A stretch of 64,000 bases of DNA, taken from NCBI RefSeq assembly GCF_005280655.1, contig NZ_CP040058.1, positions 1,774,001-1,838,000 on the forward strand, in the 5' to 3' direction. Numbering within the stretch: position 1 is the first letter of the stretch; each line of letters starts with the position of its first letter. The DNA is from Anaerostipes rhamnosivorans (GTDB lineage Bacteria; Bacillota; Clostridia; Lachnospirales; Lachnospiraceae). Below are positions 35,587 through 45,308 of this stretch, in pieces. A program made the translations under genes and the position numbers. Below the pieces are notes generated by a model. It had not been told where the DNA came from and ran no database searches. It saw nothing but the letters and a program-made list of their open reading frames with translations.

Positions 35587-36801
35587 TTATTCATCCAACG
35601 ATTCAGATTCTTCAGTGAGAAGTTCTTCTTCCACGGCATTCTCATCATCGTAGGCCATTGCCTCCTCTGCCGCTTCCTCCTCAGTAAATTCTTCTGTCCA
35701 TTCCATATCCTGATCTTCTTCCATATCCGGATGCATCTGGCGGAGTTCTTCTTCCTCCTCAGCCTGGGACTCACTCTTGATATCGATCTTATATCCTGTC
35801 AGTCTTGCCGCAAGCCTTGCGTTCTGCCCTTCTTTTCCGATGGCCAGAGATAACTGGTAATCAGGAACTACTACCTGGGCGCTTTTTTCTTCTACATCCA
35901 CGGATACAGACACAACCTTTGACGGACTTAATGCATTTTCAATGTAGACACAAGGATCTTCATTCCAGTTGATGATGTCGATCTTCTCTCCCTTTAAGTC
36001 GTTGACGATCGCATTGACTCTGGCACCATTCATGCCGACACAGGCACCTACAGGGTCTACGTTGGGTTCGTTGGACCAGACCGCAAGTTTTGTCCTGGAG
36101 CCTGCCTCACGGACAATGTTCTTGATCTCCACGATGCCGTCCTGGATCTCCGCCACTTCTTTTTCAAAAAGGCGTTTTACCAGATCCGGATGTGTGCGGG
36201 AGACTAAAATCCTCGGTCCGCGGTTTGTGTCCTTGACTTCCACAATATAAAGTTTGATCCGTTCTGTAGGCTGGAACACTTCTCCTCTGATCTGTTCAGA
36301 CTTCATCAGGAGAGCGTCTGTCTTGTCATCTAAGCTGACGCTGACATTTTCACCCACATAGCGCTGTACCACGCCGGTGACAATGTCTTTTTCTTTGCAG
36401 TAGAAATGGTCAAAGACCACTCTTCTCTCCTCTTCTTTGATCTTCTGCACGATAACACTTCTGGCATGCATCGCCGCGATCCTTCCGAAATCCTTCGGGG
36501 TGATCTCCACACGGACAATGTCTCCCAGCTCATACTTAGGATCCATGGCTTTTGCTTTGGCAAGGCTGATCTGTAGTGCCGGGTCAAATTCCTCCCCGTC
36601 CGCAGTCTCCACGACTTCTTTTTCAGCATATACCACAATGTCTCCGGTCTCACGGTTCATGTTTACGACCACATTGTCCGCATTTCCAAAGTCCCTTTTG
36701 CATGCAGCAACCAGAGAGTTTTCAATCGCTTCCATAATGACGTCTTTATCAATATGTTTCTCTTTTTCTAACTGGTTTAATGCATCAATTAATTCACTCA
36801 T
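35587..36801 (-). CDS. nusA: Transcription termination/antitermination factor NusA
   Basis: 404 residues: an N-terminal RNA polymerase-binding domain (1-125), S1 domain ([15 protein letters not shown]), and two KH domains ([18 protein letters not shown] and [18 protein letters not shown]). A Glu/Asp-rich C-terminal tail (about 350-404, [18 protein letters not shown]) takes the place of the acidic repeats of enteric NusA. Follows rimP at a 17-base gap. Confidence 0.96.
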   Translation of the reverse strand: MSELIDALNQLEKEKHIDKDVIMEAIENSLVAACKRDFGNADNVVVNMNRETGDIVVYAEKEVVETADGEEFDPALQISLAKAKAMDPKYELGDIVRVEITPKDFGRIAAMHARSVIVQKIKEEERRVVFDHFYCKEKDIVTGVVQRYVGENVSVSLDDKTDALLMKSEQIRGEVFQPTERIKLYIVEVKDTNRGPRILVSRTHPDLVKRLFEKEVAEIQDGIVEIKNIVREAGSRTKLAVWSNEPNVDPVGACVGMNGARVNAIVNDLKGEKIDIINWNEDPCVYIENALSPSKVVSVSVDVEEKSAQVVVPDYQLSLAIGKEGQNARLAARLTGYKIDIKSESQAEEEEELRQMHPDMEEDQDMEWTEEFTEEEAAEEAMAYDDENAVEEELLTEESESLDE

Positions 36802-36818
36802 TTTTTCTGTTGTCCTCC

Positions 36819-37283
36819 TTAAAAATCTAATGATAAACGGGCTGATGCCACACTTTTTGTTTCAAATTCCTGATCAGCGCCATCGATGGAAAGTATGATC
36901 TTTTCCTTTGAATACTCTTTTAAAATGCCGGTGAATTCCTTTTGCTTATCAATGGCTTTATATAGTTTGATATCCACCGACTGTCCTATGCTTCGCTGGA
37001 AGTGTTTTTCTTTTTTTAACGTTCTTCCAAGTCCCGGTGAACTGACTTCCAAAATGTATGCGTCTTCGATAAAATCATCAGCATCCAATTTGGCTTCCAG
37101 TGCCCGGCTGATCAGCACACAGTCATCGATACTGATTCCACCTTCTTTGTCTGCGTAAACACGCAGATACCAGTTGGCACCCTCTTTTACGTATTCCACA
37201 TCCACAAGTTCGAAGTGGTTTTCATCAATGATCGGCGCAACCAGTGCTTCTGTTTTCTGTTCTATTTCTACTCTTCCTGCCAA
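36819..37283 (-). CDS. rimP: Ribosome maturation factor RimP
   Basis: About 154 residues, assisting 30S maturation. Motifs VDVEYVKEGANWYLRVYAD and YILEVSSPGLGRTLKKEKHF are typical. An ATG nine codons upstream covers the AAAAGGAGG ribosome site, so the TTG at 37281-37283 (ten bases after that site) is the likelier start; this choice is moderately certain. First gene of the nusA-infB-ribF operon. Confidence 0.92.
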   Translation of the reverse strand: MAGRVEIEQKTEALVAPIIDENHFELVDVEYVKEGANWYLRVYADKEGGISIDDCVLISRALEAKLDADDFIEDAYILEVSSPGLGRTLKKEKHFQRSIGQSVDIKLYKAIDKQKEFTGILKEYSKEKIILSIDGADQEFETKSVASARLSLDF

Positions 37284-37317
37284 GTTGATCCTGCCTCCTT
37301 TTCCGCGCAAACAATAA

Positions 37318-37337
37318 GAGTGGACTTTCGTCCACTC
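37318..37337 (-). terminator. Hairpin in the rimP upstream region
   Basis: GAGTGGAC/GTCCACTC around a GAAA tetraloop (stem about 8-10 bp), then TTATTGTTT on the minus strand. It lies between the endQ-uvrD-like gene and rimP; a terminator for the former or a rimP-operon leader attenuator. No other feature in 37343-37480. Confidence 0.6.
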
Positions 37338-37480
37338 CTTAAGTTCATCCTATATGTTATTAGTTATTATAGCACTTCGGTTTTCAGAATACAAGGGTTT
37401 GCATGGAAAATCTTATTTGAGACCGTTTTCTCTTCATCTTCTGCTTTTTTTATAAAAGAGTTTTTCGTAAAGCCTGATGT

Positions 37481-40400
37481 TTAAATATCAAACAGTGAGA
37501 GCTGCTCTGCCTCTGGCTGCTTTTTCCCTGCGGACTCATCGTTTCTATATTTTTTGGGAAGGGCCGAAAGAAATTCAGAGCTTTCTTTCCGTGTCATAAG
37601 GATCAGGTCCTCCTTTGCCCTGGTCATGCCCACAAAGAACAAACGGCGTTCCTCCTCTTTATCCGCCGGGTGCACAGGAGATTCCAAAGGGATGCTGCCC
37701 TGCTTCACACCGGCTATAAAGACCACCGGGAATTCCAGGCCCTTGGAGCCGTGAAGCGTCATTAAGGTGACCGCATCCGAAGTATATTCTCTCTCGCCGC
37801 TCCGTTTTAGATCTCCTTCTGTTCCGAGTAAAAGGTTGGACAGAAAGGCAGCCATATCATCGTGGAACAGGGTCATTTTACTAAGGCTCAACAGGAACTC
37901 GTCCTCTGTGAGGCTGTTTTTTTCCATCCACAGGTTCAAGATCCTGTCCGGCCGTTCCGTTTTCATCAGCAGTTTGAATTCTTCTGCCAGCTCCCCGCAG
38001 TCAGGAAAAGCTTTCAGGGCAATGGAGAGCGCCTTTGAATCTTTTTCATTCAAAAGATACCGGAAAAAGGAGGTTGTTCCCTTTACCTGCTCTTCCTCAA
38101 GAAAGCTGTCCTGTCCGGTGATGACACATGGAATGCTCTCCTGTCTTAGACATTTTTCGATAGCCCTGGCCTGATGGTGGGTGCGGTACAAAACAGCGAT
38201 TTCTCCAAATCCCCTGGGCCGTTCTGACTTGGCCGCATAGTTCTGGGCATCCATCATATCCATCCCTCCGGTGAGGCGGTTGATCTCTTTGGCGATAAAG
38301 ATGGCCTCGGACCAGTCGTTCTGGACAGTGACCACACGCACTGGGCTTTTGCTGTTCCTGACTGCCAGAAGACGGCGTTCCTCCCCGGGATTTTCACTGA
38401 TGACGGAGAGGGCGGACCCGATGATCTCCGGCGTGGAGCGGTAATTCTTCTTTAAATAAATGGTTTTAAGATCCGGCATTTCTTCCTTAAGCCTGTCAAA
38501 GCACCGGGCGTCCGATCCACGGAAACCATAGATAGACTGGTCTGGATCTCCGATGACAAACAGCTCTTTTCCACGGCGGGACCAAGAGAGGACCAGACGG
38601 AACTGGATATCATTCATATCCTGCATTTCATCTACAAGGAGATAAGAAAATTGACTGGTCTGTTCCGGTGCCGCATCACTCTGTGACAGCACCTTAAGGA
38701 GCAGGTCGTCAAAATCCGTAAGCCCCAGTTCATCCATGACTTCCTGATAGCAGTCTGCCTCTTCTGTTGTGGCAGAATCCTGTCCTTTTATGTTGTTTTT
38801 ATAGCTGGAGATCTGTTTTAAGAAGTTCTTTGGCTTTTTATCTGACTTAAGACGGGTCAATGTCTCCTCTGCCGCCTCCAAAAGCTCCGCGGAGTCGGCC
38901 AATACGATCTCTTCTCCCCTCTGCCTGAGCAGATGGAGACAAATAGAGTGGAAGGTCCCTATGGTCATATCCTGCGTATGTACTTCTTTCCCAAGTCTAT
39001 TGTCCAGACGTTCCCTCATCTCCGACGCTGCCTGGTTCGTAAATGTAACAGCTGTGATCTGAGCCGGGGATACTCCGCGTTCCTTCACAAGATAAGCGAT
39101 CTTGTCTATGAGTGTTTTTGTCTTGCCAGTCCCGGGGCCTGCGATCACAGCCACTGCTCGGTGTTCGGTGACAACAGCCTCCTGCTGTTCTTCATTGACG
39201 CCGGAGTCCTTTTTTGACAATGCTGATGGCTTTTCGGCCGGTTTCTTTTTCTCTTTTTTTACGGGCTTCTTTTTCTGCTTTTTCGGTTCTGCCGTGGCTG
39301 CGATTCCCAGAGCGTCAAAGAAGGTCATCTGCCCGTTGATGGCGTCGATCTCATCCTTTTCTATGAGATGGATCTTTCCGTATTCACCGTCAAATCCAGG
39401 TTCCCGGCGGACTTCCTTTTTCCTTAAGCGACGGATACCTTCTTCCACACAGGCGCCGGCGCTGTGGCGGATGTCTTCCAAAGGCACTTCCCGCAAAATA
39501 TGAAATTCCGGCCCTAGTTCCGCAAGCATCTTCTCAAACTGGGCATTGACCTTTTTTCCTGCGGCGGACATGCCTGTGGATGCACCGATGACCTCAGGGA
39601 GAGGGACCAGGCTCTCAAAGGGTTTTGCATCCGCTCTCATGTATCCTTCACCCCGGTCGGCCAGCTGTTCCACCCGGTGCTGAACCCCGATGGTTATTTT
39701 CTTTCCGCAGACTGGACAGATACCGCCGTATTCTTCTGTCTCAGAAGGAGTCAAAACCAGATTGCATTTCCTATGGCCGTCAAAATGATATTTGCCTTCC
39801 TCCGGGAAGAACTCAATGGTTCCGTAAAGGCCTTTTCCCGTCTGGATCGCTTCTGTCAGAGAAGGATAGGAAAGGTCAATGTCCATCAGATTGGCCTCCC
39901 TGCCGAGCTTACCGGGAGAGTGGGCATCGGAGTTAGAGATCAGCTGGAAAGAATCCAGCGCCGACAGTCTCCAGTTCATAGGAGGATCAGAGGATAAACC
40001 GGTTTCCAGTGCATGGATATGCCCAGTCAGATCTTCAAAGCATTCCTCTATAGTGTCAAAGCCTGAAAAAGCGCCGAAGAGGGAAAAGTGGGGTGTCCAT
40101 ATGTGGGCGGGCACCAGCACAGAATCGGGGGATATATCCAGCAGGATTTCCAGCAGGTCTCTGCTGTCCAGCCCTAAGATCGGCCTGCCGTCAGAGTGGA
40201 TATTGCCGATGGTCTCAAGCTTGGCGGAAACCTTGGATGCGGCATCCAGTCCCGGCAGCAGGATTAGGTTATGGATCTTTCTCGTCTTCTCATTCTTTTT
40301 ATAGATGGAACTAATCTCTCCTGTGATTACAAAACGCGGCCTTTTTCCATCCGAAGCGATTCCGTCCCGTATCCTGAATTCTTCCTTCAGGACATAGAGA

Positions 40401-40582
40401 CCTTCCTCCGCAGGCTCCAGTTTCTCGGCTAATTCTTCCCTCCAGGCCGGATGGGTAAAATCACCGGTGCCCACAATATCGATGCCTTTTCTTCTGGCCC
40501 AGAGCTCCAGATGTTCCGGGTCGCAATCTTTGCTGGTGGCTCTAGAATATCTGGAGTGGATATGTAAATCTGCAATGTACAT
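37481..40582 (-). CDS. Endonuclease Q-like PHP domain fused to UvrD-family helicase
   Basis: 1033-residue two-module protein. The N-terminal module (1-400) is a PHP phosphoesterase (IADLHIHSRYSRA, TGDFTHPAW, NSDAHSPGKLG) followed by a zinc ribbon (RKCNLVLT and CPVCGK). This is the EndoQ arrangement, an enzyme that nicks 5' of deaminated bases. The C-terminal module (about 460-1020) is an SF1 helicase with Walker A AGPGTGKT, motif II VDEMQDM, motif III GDPDQSIYGFRG, motif IV KNYRSTPEI, motif V LMTLHGSKGLEFPVVFI and motif VI FVGMTRAKEDL. A Lys/Pro-rich linker joins them. ATG-ATG behind AAGGAG; the second is used. Predicted role: recognising deaminated DNA and unwinding the nick in one chain. 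Confidence 0.88.
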   Translation of the reverse strand: MYIADLHIHSRYSRATSKDCDPEHLELWARRKGIDIVGTGDFTHPAWREELAEKLEPAEEGLYVLKEEFRIRDGIASDGKRPRFVITGEISSIYKKNEKTRKIHNLILLPGLDAASKVSAKLETIGNIHSDGRPILGLDSRDLLEILLDISPDSVLVPAHIWTPHFSLFGAFSGFDTIEECFEDLTGHIHALETGLSSDPPMNWRLSALDSFQLISNSDAHSPGKLGREANLMDIDLSYPSLTEAIQTGKGLYGTIEFFPEEGKYHFDGHRKCNLVLTPSETEEYGGICPVCGKKITIGVQHRVEQLADRGEGYMRADAKPFESLVPLPEVIGASTGMSAAGKKVNAQFEKMLAELGPEFHILREVPLEDIRHSAGACVEEGIRRLRKKEVRREPGFDGEYGKIHLIEKDEIDAINGQMTFFDALGIAATAEPKKQKKKPVKKEKKKPAEKPSALSKKDSGVNEEQQEAVVTEHRAVAVIAGPGTGKTKTLIDKIAYLVKERGVSPAQITAVTFTNQAASEMRERLDNRLGKEVHTQDMTIGTFHSICLHLLRQRGEEIVLADSAELLEAAEETLTRLKSDKKPKNFLKQISSYKNNIKGQDSATTEEADCYQEVMDELGLTDFDDLLLKVLSQSDAAPEQTSQFSYLLVDEMQDMNDIQFRLVLSWSRRGKELFVIGDPDQSIYGFRGSDARCFDRLKEEMPDLKTIYLKKNYRSTPEIIGSALSVISENPGEERRLLAVRNSKSPVRVVTVQNDWSEAIFIAKEINRLTGGMDMMDAQNYAAKSERPRGFGEIAVLYRTHHQARAIEKCLRQESIPCVITGQDSFLEEEQVKGTTSFFRYLLNEKDSKALSIALKAFPDCGELAEEFKLLMKTERPDRILNLWMEKNSLTEDEFLLSLSKMTLFHDDMAAFLSNLLLGTEGDLKRSGEREYTSDAVTLMTLHGSKGLEFPVVFIAGVKQGSIPLESPVHPADKEEERRLFFVGMTRAKEDLILMTRKESSEFLSALPKKYRNDESAGKKQPEAEQLSLFDI

Positions 40583-40680
40583 CATGATCTCCTTCTTGTG
40601 TAATCGAAAAACAATTCAGCTGTAATGAACAAAACAGACAATCAAAAAAGATCATCTGTTTTATATGAATACCTATAAAA

Positions 40681-41076
40681 TTATTTGCAGAATTTAATTG
40701 AAAAAAGATACAGCAACGGGAATACAAATCCACCCAGACTGGAAACAGTAAAACCGTTTGCAAATAAGTTAAAAATAAATATGATGATAGCGGCAGCTAA
40801 CAACCCAATCGCAAGATTAAAACAGGTTTCCCCAAATTCAAAATGTTTTGCTGCTTTTAAGCCGTAAATACAGCACACTATTTCAAGTGCCCCAAAGATG
40901 ATACAGATGACAAGATATACACTCAAGATTACGCCGCTCAGCTTCACCTGCTCCATGGCCATCTGCATCAACTTACCACTTGTCAGCAATGTGACATTAG
41001 AAACAATGTTTAGTATCCCGGCAATCAGCAGGATAACACTCATAATTGTTAACATCATATTTCTCTTATTGTTCAT
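40681..41076 (-). CDS. Four-helix membrane protein, unknown function
   Basis: 131 residues with four hydrophobic segments (about 9-25, 45-70, 85-105, 110-128) and a short C-terminal tail. No conserved motif recognised. It stands alone between the helicase and the metal ABC importer. Possibly a DUF4064-like protein, but I cannot confirm that. Confidence 0.6.
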   Translation of the reverse strand: MNNKRNMMLTIMSVILLIAGILNIVSNVTLLTSGKLMQMAMEQVKLSGVILSVYLVICIIFGALEIVCCIYGLKAAKHFEFGETCFNLAIGLLAAAIIIFIFNLFANGFTVSSLGGFVFPLLYLFSIKFCK

Positions 41077-41132
41077 ATATTTCTCCTAACTTGTCGATAA
41101 TGGAATTATTTTATCACAGAATGTTTTGGAAA

Positions 41133-41954
41133 TCAAACATTCCTACCGAAAACCATTCTCAGAAAACGGAAAACAAGAAATCCGCATAAGTTGGCAATAA
41201 CGATACTGGCCCCTGCCGGCGCCGAACATAAATAGGATGCGGACAGACCCACACAGAAGCAGACAACAGACAAACATCCTGAGCAGATGACTACTCCCCG
41301 AAAGCTCTTAAAAAGCTGCATTGCTGTCAGCGCCGGAAAAATGACCAGACTTGAGATCAGCATTGCCCCCATCATCCTCATACCGATGACAATGGTCACA
41401 GCGGTCAGGATGGCCAGCAGGGAATTATAAAAGGACACATCCACTCCCGATGCCCTTGCAAAGCTTTCATCAAAGGTCACCGCAAAGATCTTATGGTAGC
41501 AGAAGAAAAACAGGATCAGGACCGCTGCGGAAAGGATGACACTGAACCTGACATCCTCCCTGCTCATAGCCAGAATACTGCCGAACATATAGCTATATAC
41601 ATCCATATTCATACCGGAAGTAAAGGAGGTCACCAGTACTCCGGCTGCCAGCGCTGACGCGGACATGACGGCGATAGCCGCGTCACTGCTGATCCGGTCG
41701 TTTTCCGTGATCTTTAACAGAAAAAAGGCCGCAATGACAACGACCGGTATAGATAGCTTCAGCGGAGCGATACCCAGAGCCACAGCGATGGAGAGAGCCC
41801 CGAAGGATACATGGGACAGCCCGTCTCCGATCATAGAAAATTTCTTCAGCACAAGGCTGACCCCCAGGAGCGCAGCACACAGTGAAATCAAAATACCTAC
41901 GATAAAAGCCCTTATAATAAACGGATAGGAGAGCATTTCCTTAATTAATTCCAT
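41133..41954 (-). CDS. Metal ABC transporter permease (ZnuB/AdcB/MntB type)
   Basis: 273-residue inner-membrane permease of the ABC-3 family with about eight helices, including the conserved VLKKFSMIGDGLSHVSFGALS and ARASGVDVSFYNSLLAILTAV (coupling region). The ATG at 41952-41954 behind CGGAGGTGCTGTCC overlaps the ATPase end by 14 bases; a longer frame inside that gene is rejected. With the ATPase and lipoprotein it forms a zinc or manganese importer. Confidence 0.92.
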   Translation of the reverse strand: MELIKEMLSYPFIIRAFIVGILISLCAALLGVSLVLKKFSMIGDGLSHVSFGALSIAVALGIAPLKLSIPVVVIAAFFLLKITENDRISSDAAIAVMSASALAAGVLVTSFTSGMNMDVYSYMFGSILAMSREDVRFSVILSAAVLILFFFCYHKIFAVTFDESFARASGVDVSFYNSLLAILTAVTIVIGMRMMGAMLISSLVIFPALTAMQLFKSFRGVVICSGCLSVVCFCVGLSASYLCSAPAGASIVIANLCGFLVFRFLRMVFGRNV

Positions 41955-42654
41955 GGACAGCACCTCCACTGATCTTCTGATAATATTCGGATTCCCGGTA
42001 ACTCTCTTTTGTTCCGAAGAAATAGTCTTCATGTCCGATATGAAGAATATGATCCGCATCCTTTAATGCGTTGGATAGATCGTGGGAAACCATTAAAACT
42101 GCCATCCCATCTTCTTCGTTTAATTTCTTTAATAAACGGTAGAGCTCTTTTGCGGCTGCCGGATCCAACCCGGTAACCGGCTCATCTAAAACTAGCAGAT
42201 GGCCGGAAGCACACAATGCCCTGGCCAGAAGAACCCTCTGCTGCTGGCCCCCGGAGAGCTCCCGGTAACAGGTTTTTGAAAGATCCAGGATTCCCAGCTT
42301 TTTCAACTGTCCCAAAGCTGTGAATCTCTCCTTCTTCGTATAAAAAGGCCTGTACTTTTTTTGGCTCAGAAAACCCGATAAGACGACTTCCATGGCAGTG
42401 GCAGGAAAATTTCTCTGCATTTCCGTCTGCTGAGGAAGATACCCGATGCCGTTTGCCGGTAGGTTTTTGTGGATTTTTCCGGAAACCGGGCGCACCAGGC
42501 CGAGTAAAGTTTTGATAAAAGTGCTTTTTCCGGAACCGTTCTGTCCGATCACGGAGATATAAGATCCGCGCTCTATGTCCATATTCAGGTCCTTGACGAT
42601 GACATGTCCGTCATAACCAAGATCCACATGGCTGCATGTTATGATTGAACTCAT
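41941..42654 (-). CDS. Metal ABC transporter ATP-binding protein (ZnuC/AdcC type)
   Basis: 237 residues: Walker A GQNGSGKST, Q-loop YLPQQTEMQRN, signature LSGGQQQRVLLARAL, Walker B LLVLDEPVTGLDP, switch VSHD. ATPase of the Zn/Mn uptake system; overlaps the lipoprotein gene stop by four bases. Specificity comes from the lipoprotein, not this chain. Confidence 0.94.
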   Translation of the reverse strand: MSSIITCSHVDLGYDGHVIVKDLNMDIERGSYISVIGQNGSGKSTFIKTLLGLVRPVSGKIHKNLPANGIGYLPQQTEMQRNFPATAMEVVLSGFLSQKKYRPFYTKKERFTALGQLKKLGILDLSKTCYRELSGGQQQRVLLARALCASGHLLVLDEPVTGLDPAAAKELYRLLKKLNEEDGMAVLMVSHDLSNALKDADHILHIGHEDYFFGTKESYRESEYYQKISGGAVHGIN

Positions 42655-43601
42655 TTTCTCAGTCCTTTCTCCAGATTCTTTACGTTTTTTTTCATCAGGT
42701 CCAGATAAGTGATGCCCTGGTCAAACTGCTGTTTCGTCACGGTGTGGCAGGAATAGAATGTCAAAACTTTTGCGCCTGACGCCTCACAGATTACGTCTGC
42801 AATCTTACTGCTGCCAAAATCCATGTGATAAACCACAGGAATCTTCTCTTTTTTAACCATTTTGATCAAATAGGACAGTGTCCTGGAACTGGGTTCAGAT
42901 TCTTCACTACACCCTGGAAATGCCGCTCTGTAGGAGAGCCCGTATTCATCTGTAAAATAACGCATTGGAAATTTATCACCAAAAACCATGACGTTTCGTT
43001 TTCCGTGCTTTACTGTATCACGGAAATCTTGATCCAGTGCTTTCAGCTTTTTTAAGTAAGCCTTTGTGTTTTTCTCATAAAAGCCGGCATTGTCCGGATC
43101 CTTTTCTGATAAAACAGCACAGATTTTTTTGACGATGATCTGGGCATTGACAGGGGAAGTCCAAATATGTTCGTCATATTCTGTCTCCCCCTCCTCTTCT
43201 TTTGGAAGACTCATGCCCTCTGTCACTTCTTCTTCCACCGGATGGACGGAATTCATAAAGGCATAGGTGATCTGACGGCTGTTTTTATGGGATTTGAGTA
43301 CCTTTTGAACCCAGTATTCCATGGCGCCGCCGTTGTATAAAAAGACATCCGCTTTCTGTATAGTGATCAGGTCAGAGGGGGTCGGCTCAAAGGTATGGCT
43401 GTCCTTGCCTGCAGAGACGATCATCTTCACATGGACCTTATCTTTCCCAATCTGTCTTATAAAGTCATAGTATGGAAAAATCGTGGTTACGACATTTAAT
43501 TTTTTAGAACTGCTGCTTTTTGATTCCTTTTCAGGCCTGCATCCTGACAGTACCATCAGGGAAACAGTGAAGCAGAGCAATATAGCGATCCATCGTTTCA
43601 C
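42651..43601 (-). CDS. Metal-binding lipoprotein of ABC importer (ZnuA/AdcA-like)
   Basis: 316-residue substrate-binding protein of the cluster A-I family. Lipobox VLSGC at about residue 21; DTFEPTPSD-type His loop (SHTFEPTPSDL), a Glu/Asp-rich flexible loop (about 125-145, KEEEGETEYDEHIW), MDFGSS near the third ligand. The acidic rather than His-rich loop leaves zinc or manganese open. GTG start (43599-43601) behind AAAGGAAG. First gene of the three-gene importer. Confidence 0.92.
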   Translation of the reverse strand: MKRWIAILLCFTVSLMVLSGCRPEKESKSSSSKKLNVVTTIFPYYDFIRQIGKDKVHVKMIVSAGKDSHTFEPTPSDLITIQKADVFLYNGGAMEYWVQKVLKSHKNSRQITYAFMNSVHPVEEEVTEGMSLPKEEEGETEYDEHIWTSPVNAQIIVKKICAVLSEKDPDNAGFYEKNTKAYLKKLKALDQDFRDTVKHGKRNVMVFGDKFPMRYFTDEYGLSYRAAFPGCSEESEPSSRTLSYLIKMVKKEKIPVVYHMDFGSSKIADVICEASGAKVLTFYSCHTVTKQQFDQGITYLDLMKKNVKNLEKGLRK

Positions 43602-43700
43602 TAAAAACTTCCTTTCTTTACGATATCTAATTGAATATGATAGCAGGAAAAACTTCTCAATGCAAATGTGGGGTTTTTATCTCAATTATAATAGATAGAT

Positions 43701-43729
43701 TTGTGTTTTTTGTCGAAATATCTTATACT
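43701..43729 (+). promoter_or_regulatory. Promoter of the 145-residue membrane protein gene
   Basis: Plus-strand -35 TTGTGT (43701-43706), 17-base spacer, -10 TATACT (43724-43729), about 30 bases ahead of the ATG. The metal importer is transcribed the other way from the same gap; no clear Zur or MntR box was seen. Confidence 0.5.
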
Positions 43730-43760
43730 GGAATCTTAAAAGAGAAAGGGGTACTTTTTT

Positions 43761-44198
43761 ATGAGTCAAGAAGCAATCGTGAAGAAACAGCTCAGGGATC
43801 GAGGAAACGCATTATTACATGGCATTCTTTTGATGTCTCTACTGCTTATAGCAGATACATATTTGAGGACAAGGAGTTATATCCTCATCGATGGGATATG
43901 GGATAATACGTTTATTATCATTGTGGCTTTTACTGTGGTCATTCTAGAGATGATCTTTAAAAATGCTTTTAACCTGAAGGATCCAGTTTGGACCGCGTTG
44001 GCAGCAGCTGTGGGGATTGGCAGTCTGGGAGTCTTTGCAAATCAGGCATACTTGATATTTTTTAGTAAGGACAGCTTTTTTCTGATCACAGAATCTATAT
44101 CCAGCAATGGATTTTTCTTGATCAGCTCTGTGCTCGGTATGCTTGTAGCTGTATCTTATTTTATAAAGCGGAACAAAGCTGGACATTTCCACAACTAA
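43761..44198 (+). CDS. Four-helix membrane protein, DUF6773-like
   Basis: 145-residue integral membrane protein with about four hydrophobic helices (18-36, 46-66, 78-104, 116-138) and short charged ends. One of only two protein genes on the plus strand here. AGAAAGGGG precedes the ATG. It resembles the small helix-turn-helix-linked membrane proteins of Lachnospiraceae (DUF6442/DUF6773 class), but I cannot assign it firmly. Confidence 0.6.
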   Translation: MSQEAIVKKQLRDRGNALLHGILLMSLLLIADTYLRTRSYILIDGIWDNTFIIIVAFTVVILEMIFKNAFNLKDPVWTALAAAVGIGSLGVFANQAYLIFFSKDSFFLITESISSNGFFLISSVLGMLVAVSYFIKRNKAGHFHN

Positions 44199-44200
44199 AA

Positions 44201-44245
44201 AACAAGCCCTTGAAAGTACAGTAAACTGACTTTCAAGGGCTTGTT
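44201..44245. terminator. Bidirectional terminator
   Basis: Perfect 17-bp inverted repeat (44201-44217/44229-44245) with U-runs on both strands (TTTTTC on plus, TTTTTTAG on minus). It ends the plus-strand membrane gene and the 11-kb minus-strand catabolic operon. Confidence 0.9.
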
Positions 44246-44318
44246 TTTCTTACCGTTATAGTTCAACTAAATTCCTGTTTCAAAAAGCTATGACGAACGT
44301 AAAATCCTTACGTGCTTT

Positions 44319-45308
44319 TCATTGCAGCAGTATATCCAGCAGTTGTTCATTGGTCAGATTATGAAAATAACGGCCCGCCTGAACAGTTTTTAATCTCTCG
44401 GAGAGATCCGGCCGGCAGAGCCGGCAGCCTTTTAACAGCTCTGACAGAGAGGAACTGTCAGTGTCAGAGAAATAATCGCCGAAAAAAACCATATCGGTGA
44501 TGACCCCGTGTTCTACATTCATATGAACCTCTATACTGCCGCAGCCTTCTATGCGGCGCTTTTTTTCCACTGCATATTTAGGGGAAAATCCATAATTCCA
44601 ATGCCATGTGCCGTAACGTTCCTTCTTGAGGCGTTCCACAGCCTCAAGATCCTTCTGTGTCAGTTCATAGAGAACCAGTTGGTTTTCCCTGAACATATAA
44701 TCCCTAAGAATCTTAAAAAACTGTTCTGTTTCCATATCATTTTTGACATAGGGGCGTACGTTTGTCACTCTGCTCCTTACGGACCTGCATCCTTTTGATT
44801 TTATTTTATCGCTGGAGACATTCAATGCCTTTTCCAACGTATTTAAATCACTATCGTACATGACAGTCCCGTGATGCATGGTCCGCCCCTCTTTGGAATA
44901 TTGGGAATTCCCTGAGAATTTCCTGCCGTCAATGGTCATATCATTGCGGCCGTTGACTTCTGCCTCCACCCCGATGCTTTTCAGGGCGCGGACCAAAGGC
45001 ATACAAAACTTTGAAAAGTCAAACAGACCGCTTTCTTTATCCACGATGAAGGTAAAATTAATATTCCCCATATCGTGGTAAACCGCACCTCCCCCAGAAA
45101 GACGCCGCACCACTCGGATCTCGTGTTCCCTCACATAACCCTCATTGATCTCGGCAACGGTGTTCTGGTGTTTTCCCACAATGATGGCATTGTCGTTCTG
45201 CCACAACATAAAATAACTGTGGGAGCGGCTTAGAGAATCAAATACATACTGCTCCAGTGCCAAGTTAAAGCAGGGATCGCTGCTTTTACTTTCAATATAA
45301 TACATCAT
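44319..45308 (-). CDS. Lipoate--protein ligase
   Basis: About 329 residues, LplA/LplJ type. Activates free lipoate with ATP and attaches it to the lysine of lipoyl domains. Conserved RRLSGGGAVYHDMGNINF near residue 67, the KFSGNSQYSKEGRTMHHGT segment, and a C-terminal accessory domain. ATG-ATG behind AAGGAGAACAAAACT; the first is used. Overlaps the MBL gene by 17 bases. Last gene of the operon: it presumably serves the 80-residue lipoyl protein upstream, since no other lipoylated protein is in the window. Confidence 0.94.
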   Translation of the reverse strand: MMYYIESKSSDPCFNLALEQYVFDSLSRSHSYFMLWQNDNAIIVGKHQNTVAEINEGYVREHEIRVVRRLSGGGAVYHDMGNINFTFIVDKESGLFDFSKFCMPLVRALKSIGVEAEVNGRNDMTIDGRKFSGNSQYSKEGRTMHHGTVMYDSDLNTLEKALNVSSDKIKSKGCRSVRSRVTNVRPYVKNDMETEQFFKILRDYMFRENQLVLYELTQKDLEAVERLKKERYGTWHWNYGFSPKYAVEKKRRIEGCGSIEVHMNVEHGVITDMVFFGDYFSDTDSSSLSELLKGCRLCRPDLSERLKTVQAGRYFHNLTNEQLLDILLQ

